Source: Circinella minor (lineage: Eukaryota; Mucoromycota; Mucoromycetes; Mucorales; Lichtheimiaceae). Taken from it: 64,000 nucleotides of DNA. The translations under genes were made by a program, and so were the position numbers. Positions within the stretch are counted from its first letter, which is position 1. Each line of letters starts with the position of its first letter. Positions 34,307-45,920 of this stretch are shown piece after piece. The stretch is from the NCBI GenBank assembly GCA_016758965.1, contig JAEPRB010000082.1:1-64000 (forward strand). The letters are read 5' to 3'. Below the pieces are notes generated by a model. The model was given only the letters and a program-made list of their open reading frames with translations, was not told the origin of the DNA and ran no database searches.

Positions 34307-35263
34307 TTATGCGGAAAGCCATCGATAAAAAGATGTCATTGTATCATTGACTATTTTGGTTACCCATGATGAGGAGAGCACATCTTCATTATCTTGCATC
34401 ATCATTTTTTTCTTTTCATCATGTGATTCAACTTTTTCTTCTTCTTTCGGTTGTTGTTGTTGTTGTTGTTCCACCTTTTCACTTGAAGATGATATTAATA
34501 CTTGAGGATCCAATAAATCAGTATCGCATGAAAAAGATTTTGGATATAAATATTTGATTGCTGGAGTACGATCATCGTTTTGAATAGTATAAAAGAAGTT
34601 CCAACCACAACCATAAGCACCATCTACATCGACATTTTCAGATGATTTATAACCGGTACTATTTTGTTCTAATGGTACAGGAACAATACAATCTTTGTAT
34701 GAAATACTATAAATACGTCGAGTATTATGAACCTTAATCAAGATTGTACATCCATCGATTTGTGGTGGTGGTAATGCTGCTTGTAAGGTCAATGAAGTTG
34801 GAGCGTCGCGAGAAGGTTCAAATAACATACGGTTATTATCACCACAGCTTGAGAAAGTAAAATCGAGCGGTTTATTTGAAGCCAGTGGATGTTGATGAAT
34901 CCATAAACGCATTGTGATTTGTTGAGCATGATTAATGAGACGTGGTTGAGCAAGGGCACGTAAAAGTTGATTCACTCGACATAATTTAAATAATGTTTCG
35001 GTGTCCACGTGAGCAATAATTAATTCAATTAATTCAATAGGTAAATTCGATAAAGAAGCACTACTTTCACTATAAAATAAAATTAAAAGACATTAGTTCC
35101 TCAGTTATTCATGCAACATATGTATATCAGGGCAGGGAGTTTCAAAAAAAACCATTCATTACCTATTAAAAGTAGTATTTGCATAATGGTGTGGTTTTGA
35201 ATTCCAAAGTTGTTCAACAAGTGATTGAATTAAAGAAGTCTGTTGAAAAAGAACAGTAGCCAT
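34307..35263 (-). CDS. F-box protein, substrate unknown
   Basis: Two exons (35263-35163, 35069-34307) encode 287 residues. An F-box begins at about residue 40 (LSNLPIELIELIIAHVDTET) and continues LFKLCRVNQLLRALAQPRL, matching the LPxEL...IL..L consensus that binds Skp1 in SCF ubiquitin ligases. The middle section has no recognised repeat (no LRR or WD40); it contains CGWNFFYTIQND and several Cys. The C-terminal part has a Gln run, an acidic/Lys segment and ends WVTKIVNDTMTSFYRWLSA. The C-terminal domain presumably selects substrate, but I cannot assign it. Confidence 0.75.
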
Positions 35264-36866
35264 TTTCTTGATAAATATGTATGAAATGTATTGTTTAAAA
35301 GAAAAAATAAAGAGATGAAAAAAAAAAAAGAAACGAAAAAGAAGGTAGAATTCGGAGATTTATATAAAGATTCTTGTCGAAAGTTTTTTCTTTTTGAGTT
35401 GCGTTTCTTTGTATATTGAAAAGAAGATCCCCAAGTCGGAAACCGCCGGGGGTTGTGTGTGTATGGGGGGGAGGGGAAGGGGGAGGAAGTGATAATGTAT
35501 CTTTTGGTAATTAATGTGAATTCTATAACTGTATAATGTTGTGTGTATGTCCTAGCAAACTTTATCGATAACGATCAAGACATTTTGATTGGCTGAAACA
35601 TGAACCAGATTGCATTAAATTTTTGTTTTTGTACTTGGCTTTGTGGGTTTTTTTTTCTTTCACTTTCCTTTTGAACCCCCCCCAAAAAAAAACCCATATT
35701 AACACATAGAACACACATGTGCCTGGATTTCAGAGTAGACCCACGATGTCAAAAGTGACATCATGTTAAAATAACTTAATCAACAAATTAATCTGTTTAC
35801 TTTACAGAATTTTAGTTCATATGAGAAGAAAATAATTCCTCCAAGAAAGGAAAGCACAGGCCAACATTTTTTTTTATAACTTCCTACTATACTATTTTTT
35901 TTTGATGGATTAAATATAAGTAGCATTGAGTTGGGGGGGGGAGAGAGAGAGAATATCCTATTATTTATTATGGGCGGAGAAGTTTGAAAAAAAAAAGAGT
36001 AAATTTATAAGATAAAGAAGAAAGGAAGGGGGAGGGTTTGACTAAAAAGAAAAAAGGAGAAAGATTTGAAAAAGATAGCGGAAGGGTTTGATTTGAATTT
36101 TTCTTACTCATGGAAATTTTTTAAGTTGTTGTTTATTATAAATGCTTCTTATCGATTGGAACGTAATTACAGAAAAATAAAAGGTTTTGTGTTTGTGTGT
36201 TTGTATGGGATGATCTCACACTTTTTTAATGGGTAGAAATTTATCGATTTGTGTGGGAAACTTAAAAAGTAATTTACACATCAAAAATAGAAGGTGTCTT
36301 TCTTATCGAATTTCCAATCGTAGACATTTAAAAGATTAGTTACGTATAAGGAGCATATCATTAATTATTATCTTTTATTGTATTGTTGTTCCCTTATCTC
36401 TTAATTTTATTATGGTTATTTGATTTTCTTGATATTAAGATTAAAAAGCAAAAAATTCTGAGTTTCTTTTATCTTTTTCGCCTATCCAGAGAAATCCCAT
36501 ATTGCACATAAACACTTTTTATTTTTATTTGTTTACGTACGTACTATGGAACATTTGGACATAAAGAAATTACTCTACATTATATTATATATATTTTTAG
36601 ACTGTGGGGTTGTATAAAATGCCTTTTAATCAATTTATTATTTGAGACCAAGCCTTTTCTTATTTGAAATAAACATGTTTTTATTTTTCTGATTTTTAAT
36701 AATTCTTTATAATAAGAAAACATCTCTTAAAAATATATAATTATTAACGTGAATTCATGTTTAGCCTATTTAATCTGTTATCTATTATATACATTGTTAT
36801 ATATTATATTTTTCATTGAGGTTAAAATTTTATTTTTTTGCATGAATTTGTGAGTTGTTTGTAGGA
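35264..36866. other. Intergenic, no supported gene
   Basis: 5' flank of the F-box gene, including a G-rich stretch near 35465-35488 and a run of G followed by GA repeats near 35932-35952. AT-rich otherwise. No coding frame of note. Confidence 0.5.
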
Positions 36867-36867
36867 T

Positions 36868-37049
36868 TACAGTTTAACCCCGTTTCTTGCACAGGTGGGA
36901 TTTGGCTCGAAAGTAGTCCAAAAACCGGGGGTGTGCAAAAAGTGGGGTCGAAAACATAGTAAAAACATAATGGGATGGTGACCAAAAGGTGTGTAAAAAG
37001 AGAGGGTGTGTGCAAAAATCGAGGGTGCAAAAAGTGGGGTTTTACTGTA
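36868..37049. mobile_element. MITE with CAGT...ACTG ends and TA target duplication
   Basis: A 178-bp element (36870-37047) flanked on each side by TA. The left end CAGTTTAACCCCGTTTCTTG and the right end, read on the minus strand, CAGTAAAACCCCACTTTTTG match at most positions, and both continue GCAC. Inside, GTGTGCAAAAAGTGGGG-type subrepeats recur (36930, 37005, 37025). There is no coding capacity. The ends and TA duplication are typical of Tc1/mariner-pogo superfamily elements. Confidence 0.7.
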
Positions 37050-38304
37050 CTTCGAATTGATGATTACTTTTTAAGAATTGAGTATGTTTATCTCTTTAAA
37101 AATTGGGGTGATATCGAATATGTGACCGTTGGAGCTTATATAACTTTTGATAACTTTGTCATTTGCAGCTTTAATGATTCCACTATAATGGGTATTTATA
37201 GCGGACAAACCTTTTTTTTTTAATTGTTGGAAAATGTGAAATCATGTTGTCGTTGTTGTTGCTATCACAAATTGTTTCCAAATCAACCACAAGTTCAATG
37301 GTGTCTTGTTGAAATTTTTTACATCTTTTGGTGTCAGAATTCATTCTGCTGATAATAATTTGAATGTTGTTGTGTTATTTTTTTTTTTAAAAAAAAAGGT
37401 GCTAATTCGGTTACCAAAACAGCTCGACGCAACAAACATGATATATTTATCTTCTTTCTTCACGGTTCCGCTTGTAATACATCTTAATACAAATGAAAAA
37501 ATACTGTTCACCAATCTACCATTTGTAGTGGCTGTTCCTGGGTGATCATCGTATTGTAAGGGTAGGATAAAAATTTTCATTAGCAATTCGACGACTGTGG
37601 TAGCCCCATGACTTGTTGCTAGCCATGTTTCCGTATTCGCGAAGCAATTTCGTGGACAAATTGTATCTTGGTACTGTTACTGTGGTGAATATTTTGATAG
37701 TTGAGTATAATTTTTTTAATGAATTAGGCAAATCACGTATTGACGAACCCAAGAACGGCTTGAGATCAATACTGGTCCAATGTCCAAAAAAGCCACCCAT
37801 AACCAAAAATTCAAGATAACCAAAAAATATAGATAACTCGTAAAATGTTTTTTTTGAATGTTGTCTTGGGTTTGATTTCGGCGTAAAGAGTATTGGCAAA
37901 CGGTACTAATTCATTATTTGCGCAGTCGTCAATATTCGGTTGGTTGTGCCAAAACATGTCAAGACTTAGCGATAAAAAAAAACGCATCCCCAAATTGAAT
38001 GATAGACTCTATGAAACGTGGTGCATACTCGTTAGCTACATTTGATGCTATTTCGGATCTGATGGTGCTGGATGGGTCGAGGCGTGCGTCTTCTGCAGCG
38101 TCCATGCTACATCAAATGTATTTGGTAGAATCATCAGTAATTCGCAAACAAGCCCATGGAATTGCAATTGGTGGAGAAGATTATGTGGTGGCTGGGCGAA
38201 AATGTGGCCCGGATACCATGTATGAGGCAGATAAAATTAATTGTCCCCAATTAGGAAATGCCCCAGTAGCGAAGCGAAAGGAAGATTATTCTATTGTAAA
38301 ATGA
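37050..38304. other. Anonymous region with open frames on both strands
   Basis: Coding-like composition in places, but no family recognised. On the plus strand an ATG-initiated frame at 37999-38304 (101 codons, rich in charged and small residues) has codon use resembling real genes. On the minus strand, frames at 37546-37899 and 37811-37993 can be joined across a frame change and also look partly coding. Since they overlap in space with each other's antisense frames, at most one strand is right locally. It may be a relic of a repetitive gene next to the MITE. Confidence 0.3.
37999..38304 (+). CDS. Orphan open frame of 101 codons, uncertain
   Basis: ATG to stop without interruption. The middle has YSLATFDAISDLMVLDGSRR and an Ala/Ser-rich helix; the C-terminus contains single Cys residues and a basic tail KRKEDYSIVK. 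There is no recognisable domain. It could be the last exon of a longer gene or an accidental frame in a relic; the upstream plus-strand sequence has stops in this frame. Confidence 0.25.
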   Translation: MIDSMKRGAYSLATFDAISDLMVLDGSRRASSAASMLHQMYLVESSVIRKQAHGIAIGGEDYVVAGRKCGPDTMYEADKINCPQLGNAPVAKRKEDYSIVK

Positions 38305-39477
38305 CAAGTGTATTTTATATATGGATAAGTACTTATAACTTTTGAAAAAAAAATGATAATAGCTAGCTATTTGTTATACGTACTGAATATGTTCGAGATG
38401 CATTTTGCTGTCATTTTTGTCTCTACACGCAATCATGAACTCTCCATTAGATAATGCTTTTGTTCCATTAGATTTTCTCCCAGTATTAGGATTTCTTCCT
38501 TCTGTTTTTTCTTCCACATTATTTATTATTAGAGTCATATTTCATTGTGACACTATTGATGCAGTCCATGGCAGCAATACCTTTTTTTTTTCTTTAGTAT
38601 TGACGCTAATAATGTATGAACTTTCTTTTTATCTTATGCTTTATGCTACCTGTTTAAGTCTCAGCAACATATCATAGTCAAAATTGATTGACTAAATCCA
38701 AACGTCATAGTCTTTTTTTATTGGTTTTCATTGCCTCATTCACTTTAGCCATGCCCATAAAATCCACGGTATATTTGACTTGTGAGAATTCAAAAGGCTG
38801 TAAACTGTCCTACATGTGGATGCGAGTTGATACAAGTCATCCCATGTATCTATGTATCCAGATATAAAATGGATTACATCCAGCTATTGGAAATTGTCAT
38901 TGTGCAAAAGACCTGATAAAAAAAATGTTATTTCGAGCCACTCAAAAAGCCAAGAGCGAAAATTAGGTATTAATGTTTTTTACCTGCTTCAGTTAAATAA
39001 ATTGTTTTTATCAAAAAAAAATAAATGTATTGAAATATAAAACGAAATCTACTTGTTTTATTGTCGAATGTTGTTAGTTGGACAGATTTAAAGAGACGGG
39101 AAAATACAAAAAAAAGCTTCTTTTAACCACGATTGAATTACCTTGAAAATGGGTATACAGAAGTTATTTGTGAAAAAAGAATATATTTTACACTTTGCAG
39201 CTTGACAGAATGGATGTAAAATAAAGAAAAGGTTATTTTTCAATTGGCTGCTGCTTATTCCTTCTCTTTTCTTGCTCCGCAATCAATTGAGCCCAATTAA
39301 TAAAAATGGGAAAAATAAGTGATAAAACAGTCTATTAAAAGATATAATTTGTACAAGATGTTATAATGAAAAAGAAACAGAGAGAGAGAGAGAGTGTGTG
39401 TGTGTGGAGAAAGTGTAGATAATTATAAATAAATAAAGAATATATATATAATAAATTGTGGTAAACTACTTACACAG
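38305..39477. other. Intergenic with possible relics
   Basis: AT-rich. A stretch at about 38800-38930 reads NCPTCGCELIQV on the plus strand, a possible zinc-binding remnant, but stops surround it. The 90-codon plus frame at 38405 and the minus frame at 39088 show no features. GA and GT dinucleotide repeat at 39378-39402. Confidence 0.4.
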
Positions 39478-40818
39478 TTTGATTTCTTTTTTCGCATTTT
39501 GATGGCCAAAACTGACCACAGCATTTTTTCTTTTGCGCGTATTGCATTGATTGGGACAATGTGGACATTCTTTTGGTGTTGATCTGCCACTTCATTCTTC
39601 ATTTTTACAATAACGTGTTTTTGAACGGCCTGGATACTCACTACGATCACAAATAGAGCAATGTCTTATTTGCCGCTGGTTTATATTTGTTGCATTTGTT
39701 GATGGGATGGAAGTTAGAGCCGTTGGATTATTAGATAATATATAGTTTGTATTTGTATAAAATAGTAATAGAATATTGTTAAGTACAGTATATATTGACT
39801 GTGCTGGTGTATATTCATGTTGGTGATTGGTGGTATGATTGTCGAAAGATATATTATTGGAAGGTCTTGGTGCAATCAATAATGGTGCTCGTGGTGGTGT
39901 ATTGGTAAACAGATATCAGAATTGGTGTTGGCACTAGCGTTATTTGAAGTATGTACAGGTTGTTGTTCAGATGAAGGTAATACTGTATTTAATTTATTGT
40001 TGGTATTATTAGAGCTTGTGATTATTGCAGTGGCTTGCTCCATTCGAGAGACCTTTAATGGCGATAACAATAATTCTGATTCAGCTGTTCGCTTTCAAGT
40101 TGAAGACTGAACTGTTTTAGGTATGCTTTCGCAGATTGCATAATTAATCTTGACAGTGTTTATATATGTTCTTTTAATTCAATCTTGTATTTGCAGTAAG
40201 AACAGTATAAGTTTTGAGTCCCCACAAGATAATGAGGGTACCATACGTAAAAACACACAAGGATGATATAGCTTTTTTTGGATCAAGAACCACATTCTCC
40301 AAAGCAAATGAAGGCATGTTTGGCGTAACCCAATAAGTTCCTGCGTCATACTCTTTTGGTTGCTTTCTTTTTTAAAATTTACTACGAATACTGCTCGAAT
40401 ATTGATCAATCACGCTTCCTGGGGGACAGTCGGGTTCATCCGCATTTTCAGCTGCATTTCTATCGTTAATTGCAGGATTCATAGCAGCCGATTCTTCTGA
40501 TCCAAAAAAAGTTATCATCCAAAACAAGGACCTCATCTTCTTCATTGTTATCTGTTAAATCGTTTCGACGAGAATTATTTGAATCTAAACTCTCTACAGC
40601 AACAGGAGGCGAAATAGCTGTAGCAACCGAAGTAGGACGTGATAATGACTACAAATGAACACATGGTTATAATATTTCTTTTAGTAATCTTTTTATTTTT
40701 CAAATAATTTTTATACCATTATATTATAATACTTTATTAATAAATTAATAATACTCTACTTCCTCTTCGGTAACCTCTGTAACAGAAGACGATGAAGTAA
40801 CACCTAAGAGGACCTATT
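39478..40818 (-). pseudogene. Frameshifted relic of a gene with Cys/His zinc-binding segments
   Basis: Read right to left. A Ser/Thr/Val/Glu-rich exon near 40818-40760 ends TEEE at a plausible donor, and a second exon begins SLSRPTSVATAISPP at about 40648. It runs through an acidic segment (NNEEDEVLVLDD), a frameshift near 40510, CPPGSVIDQYSSSIRSKF and a stop, then YDAGTYWVTPNM and, in another frame, VWYPHYLVGTQNLYCSYC. After more breaks come Ser/Asn-rich stretches and, near 39600-39670, CSICDRSEYPGRSKTRYC followed by ECPHCPNQC. At least four frame changes are needed. The WYP..L....LYCSYC block recalls Cys-rich domains of repetitive fungal genes, perhaps DUF6729-like. Product not named with confidence. 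Confidence 0.45.
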
Positions 40819-43220
40819 ATATTTAATCATTAAATATATACGTATTAATTCTGTGTCGTTCCCTGAAACCGTTTACAATATTTGTTTCTTTCTTTGATGC
40901 TCTTTTTTTTATCCGGATTATTAATAGGCAAGAATTATCTTTTAGGATTGGCGGGGCTATATTTAGTCGATTACCACGAATAAATGATAATATATTTATT
41001 TTTATAGTGGTCTACTACAAATGTGAGTGTAAAAATATAAGAAAAAAAAGAAAGAGAGAGCAGAGTTAAAGAAAAGGGTATCAATGAATGTGTTTAAAGT
41101 ACGCATTAATGTCGTTTGTATGAGAAGACCGATATCCAAATTAGGGATGGCGCAATTCTGTAATTCAGAATAACGCATTCTCATTCGCCAATTACAAAAG
41201 AATTACAGAAGGGATTACGGCTTTCTGGCCATAGGTGGGGGATAATCTTTTTCTTCTTCGAAAAGAGAATAAAGAAGAACTTTGAAAGGGAAAGAACTTA
41301 ATCATTAGTGGGAAGGGATAGAATATACTAGGTAAAGGCATTATTATATCATCTAATGATCGTTTTTATAGAATCCCCAAAGCTCAAATGGCGTTTGTTT
41401 TGGTATTAAGAGGTATTTACACAGGCTCGTTTGGAGAAAGGGCTGGCTTAATCACAATGCTTTGTATCACAAAACAATAACCAAATGAAACCGTTTAAAT
41501 TTTGTATGTATGAATTTATGATTTTCTTCTCTTCTGTTCTCTGTATTATAGAAAGGTAATCTACAGATTTTACTTTGCGTATTACTCGGCTCCATGGGTA
41601 TCGAGCTAGCTCAAGATTAAGGATGAATGAAATATGAGAATGGTAGCCAAAGATGCTATAAAAACAACAACTATGTAATTATGTCCTACACAGCCTAAAA
41701 ACTTACTTTTGTAATTAAATCATAAAAATTAAAATAAAAAATATAACCATCCAAAGAATCAAACATAAAAATAAAAATACGTAGTATCCATATCAACACC
41801 TTACACTCATACAGGCAATCTATTTGTAGATATGGTCATATCTCTAAGGAGAATCGGCACAATTGATCAGCATAATTTTGGGCAAAGAGTGAGTGACCTA
41901 AGAAGTCCGGGCTTTAATTAGAATGGATTACTCAAATAAGCACTTGGAATAATGTGACATGTACTAAACACAGAGTGATATGAAGCAATGTCAGTGGTTC
42001 TAATGTTATTATCAGTGGTATTATCGTCTCCCGTGGAAGCAGCAAATATAAGAAAAAAGATGCAAAACAAAAAAAAAAGCGCTTAATATAGCATTTACAC
42101 TATATGTGTATACATGTTTAAATTTGCTTGGCATGGCTCGACTTCTAGGTCTCAAGTAATTCAATTTGGAAATTGCGAGCCACTTTCAAAATCATAGTTG
42201 GTATTTATTTTGCATGGCCAAATTCAATTTCCAACGCTGTAATACAGATATTGCTCGTTTTAACACCCATCAATAATAACAAGTGGCGACGATTTCTTAA
42301 ATATATTATGACTTTAGGATTAGGAGAAAATACATACAGATTATAATTGTGTTCGGTATATTTGTTTAATTAAAAATAAGAATTTTGTTGTTATCAAAAG
42401 GATATATTACTAAATCGTTGCTGGTATTGTCGTTGCCTATCAACAAGAATAAAATAATTGAGAAACGGTAATCTTTTAAAAAGAAGAAAGATTATAATAT
42501 CGATTAGAGTATAATGTAAGATATACCAGTCCACTGGCCACAATAATCGGATTGAATTCCGGGATCGGGGATTTATTATTTATTATTATTCTATTTTTTT
42601 GGCTGTTTGTTGTCTCTTTTGTTCTATCGATAAGATCGACAAGCTAAGAAAATTACCCGATATGACACTGCTCTTAACTTCTTCCATGATTAGTCCATGA
42701 TTGCTTATCGCACACAATTTTTATTTTTTTTCCTATATTACACATTGAACAACAAAGTAATATTTCATATTATAAATTAATATGGGTTTCAAAACATTCT
42801 TTTCATTGTCTTTTTTTTTCCATCGCTTGGAAACACACTATCTTTTATAAATCTATAAAAAGGAGTGAAGGGTTTCAATATAATGTTTTACATAAAAGGA
42901 AATTGAATTAATCCAATCAATGAAGCGATAGATATCGATTGAACTTCACTTTCGCTTTTTAAATAATTTGGTTGGTGATTTTTAGGTAGTGCAAAAAAAA
43001 TCAATCATTTTTGGCTTATCTATCATCGGTCCTTGAAGCAAAAGGCACTTTTATTCACACACACACTAACACGACGTTGAACAACAAAACCTCAAGTATA
43101 TAAAAGCATTGTCAGATCAAGAAAAAAACCGGAAAAAGTAAAAAAAACAGGATTTTATTTTTTTTGCAACACATACACATAGAAAAACAACAAAACCAGA
43201 TACAGATAACGATAATAAAT
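40819..43220. other. Long intergenic region, no supported gene
   Basis: Mixed AT-rich DNA. The minus frame at 41002-41184 and small frames elsewhere have no features. Just upstream of 43221 is an A-rich 5' region with ACAACAAAACC repeats, likely the 5' UTR of the trehalose-phosphatase gene. Nothing else seen. Confidence 0.45.
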
Positions 43221-45920
43221 ATGTCATCAGTAATTCATGTTTTATTAACACCAAATGGAATTCAATTTTCCCCTAATACCATTACGGTTGAATTACCACC
43301 ATCACCACCTCATTCACCACCAAAACGGCATTTTTTCCATTCAGATTTATTATCTTTACCACCTACATCAAATGTTTCTATTAGCTCTGCTGCTTTTAAT
43401 CCACAAATATGGTCATCTGCTTGGCATGCTGTACAAGATTCCATCACAACAAATAAACAACATCGTCATGATATTGTGCCCATTGACAACAATCAACTTC
43501 CTTCTTTTATTATAAATAGTACGTAAAAAAAAAACAATACATAAAAAATGGATATCCTTAAAAAAAATTAAGTTTTGATTATTTAATCTATAACGTTTAT
43601 TTATTATTATTGTGTAGCCTTGGACCCTTGGTTTCAATATAATACGTTACCATCATCACATCAAAAAGTAAACGAACAAGAATGGAATGAATTTGTTGAA
43701 TTTAGTGAAAAATGTACCGATCAGATAATAAACAGATATCAATCCCATCATCGTTGCATTGGTATGTATAAAAAAGAAAATAGCTCTATTATTTTAATAT
43801 AGATCATCAATAACATTTATTCTATTACACAAAAAGAAAAAGAACAACGTTGATAAATTAAAAAATAAACAATGATAATGCTTTTATTTTTTATAGTTTG
43901 GATACACGATTATCAATTATTGTTATTACCAAGTATGATACGCCGAAAACTTCCGCAAGCTACTATCGGTCTTAGTATCTCCACTCGTTGTCCAAACTTG
44001 GATAATCTTGTTGGTACGTGTTGTAATAATAAAATGAGTAACAGTTAGAAATTTACTCCGCTACCGGCCCCCCCACTCTAACAAAAAAAAAATCTTTTCT
44101 TATTTTAGCACACGGACGAATCCTCCAACGTAGCATGCTTGCAGCAGATCTTATTGGAGTTCAGGTACGTAATAAATAAAAAAAAAAAAAAAAAAACTTC
44201 GGGATAAGGAGTTTATATTACCGATGGATTAAATAAGAAAGGCGTTTTTTTTCTTTTGCTATCGTTTTTTTTTTCTTTTTCTAAATTTTTATATTTTTTT
44301 TCTTTTCATTTGCTCATTAGTCTGAATTCAACATGCCTACACTTTCCGCAACAACAACATTGTTACCACCCGCTGTACATTTAAAGGCACCATCCTTTGC
44401 ATCAATAGAGCGTTCGCGCGATATTCGACAATTATTCACAGATAAACGTATCATATTATGTCAAGATACTGAAGCAACGGGAGTATTACAAACTATTTTG
44501 GTCATGGAGCAATTCCTTTCTTCTTCTGTAAAACATAAGGAGAATGTCACTTTTATTCATATTTGTACGCGTGCCAGCATTCCACAACCCTTGGATTCAG
44601 TTCCTGACCTTGTTCGACAAATTAATCAATTATATGGAACACCACAATCCGTACCTATTCACTTTTATCATCAAGATTTGGATACAGATGAATATGATGC
44701 ATTATTATCCGCAGCTGATGCAGCATTAATAATGGGCTCACATCCACATGCATCCATTGCAGCACAAACATTTATCGCTAGAAGACGTTCATATAATATT
44801 CCACTTATTGTATCCAATGGATCACCTTTATTACGAACATCACAAGTAGTGATCGCAGCAGATCAGTCCGATCCAAAAGCTTTAGTAAATCTATTGGAAT
44901 GTGCGCTTGATGGTAACAAACAAAACATTACTGCATCTGTAAAAGAACAACAACAACAACCAAAATTCCTTGAGCAATTAGTAAAACGACAAGAACAACA
45001 ACAAAAATTTAAAACCATTTTATTAAATTCAACTCAATTGAATGATGCTTACCGTAGTGCAAACAAAAGGCTCTTTTTATTTGACTATGATGTAAGTATT
45101 AATATAGGCTTTTCAACCTATTTGGAATGATAAGAAGAAAAAAAAAATTATATGGTTGTATACAAGATGATGCTGATAATTTCCTTTTATGGTTTAGGGT
45201 ACATTGACACCTATCGTATCCAATCCCGATGACGCCAAACCAACACGGGCACTCTTACGTTATTTGCAAGCATTGTGTAATGATCCTGACAACGTGGTTT
45301 GGGTCGTATCAGGACGCGATCAAGCAACCTTGGAATCCTGGATAGGAAGTTCTGTTCAAGGTATTGGTCTTAGTGCTGAACATGGTTCTTTTATGAAATT
45401 ACCTGAACAATCTTCTTCTTGGGTCGATATGTTGGCTACTGCTGATATGAGTTGGAAATCCACTTCTCTCAAGATCTTTGAATCCTTTACTGCTCAAACC
45501 CCTGGTACTGTTGTTGAACAAAAAAAGGCATCTATTACATGGCATTATCGTAACGCGATTGATCCTCAATTGGCGTTGGAACAATGTGAAGCATGTTATA
45601 AAGAGTTAACAAAGATTCCAGGTGTAGATATTTTACGTGGTAAAATGAATTTGGAAGTTCGATCTCTTTTAGTGAACAAGGGTAATGTGGTACAACGTAT
45701 TCAGCAATCAGTCGGTGCCGATTTTGTTCTTTGTGGTGGGGATGATCGTACGGATGAAGATATGTTTCATGCATTGAAAAATGAGCCTGCTTATTGTGTA
45801 TTGATTGGTCCTCAAGACAAAGAAACTGAAGCCAGATACTCAATTCCAACAAGTGAACAATTCGTTGCTTGTGTGGGTCAATTGGCTAGTATTTCTTCAA
45901 ATACTTCAAGTACATTATAA
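43221..45920 (+). CDS. Trehalose-6-phosphate phosphatase, Tps2-like, with degenerate GT20 domain
   Basis: Six exons (43221-43518, 43618-43761, 43897-44013, 44109-44164, 44321-45091, 45198-45920) encode 702 residues. The N-terminal part is a GT20 (trehalose-phosphate synthase) fold: VWIHDYQLLLLPSMIRRKL near 148-166 and ADLIGVQ near 199-205. It looks inactive: the DRLDYxKG block that supplies the catalytic Arg and Lys is replaced by CQDTEATGVLQTI at about 252-264. The C-terminal HAD phosphatase is intact, with DYDGTLTPIV starting at 460, VVSGRD, and GGDDRTDEDMF. It dephosphorylates trehalose-6-phosphate to trehalose, used for stress and spore reserves. An insert of Gln-rich sequence joins the domains. 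Yeast Tps2 has the same arrangement of a non-catalytic GT20 domain and active phosphatase. Confidence 0.9.

Noticed and set aside
45535..45852. 105-codon minus-strand frame
   Set aside because: Antisense to the conserved phosphatase domain of the Tps2-like gene.
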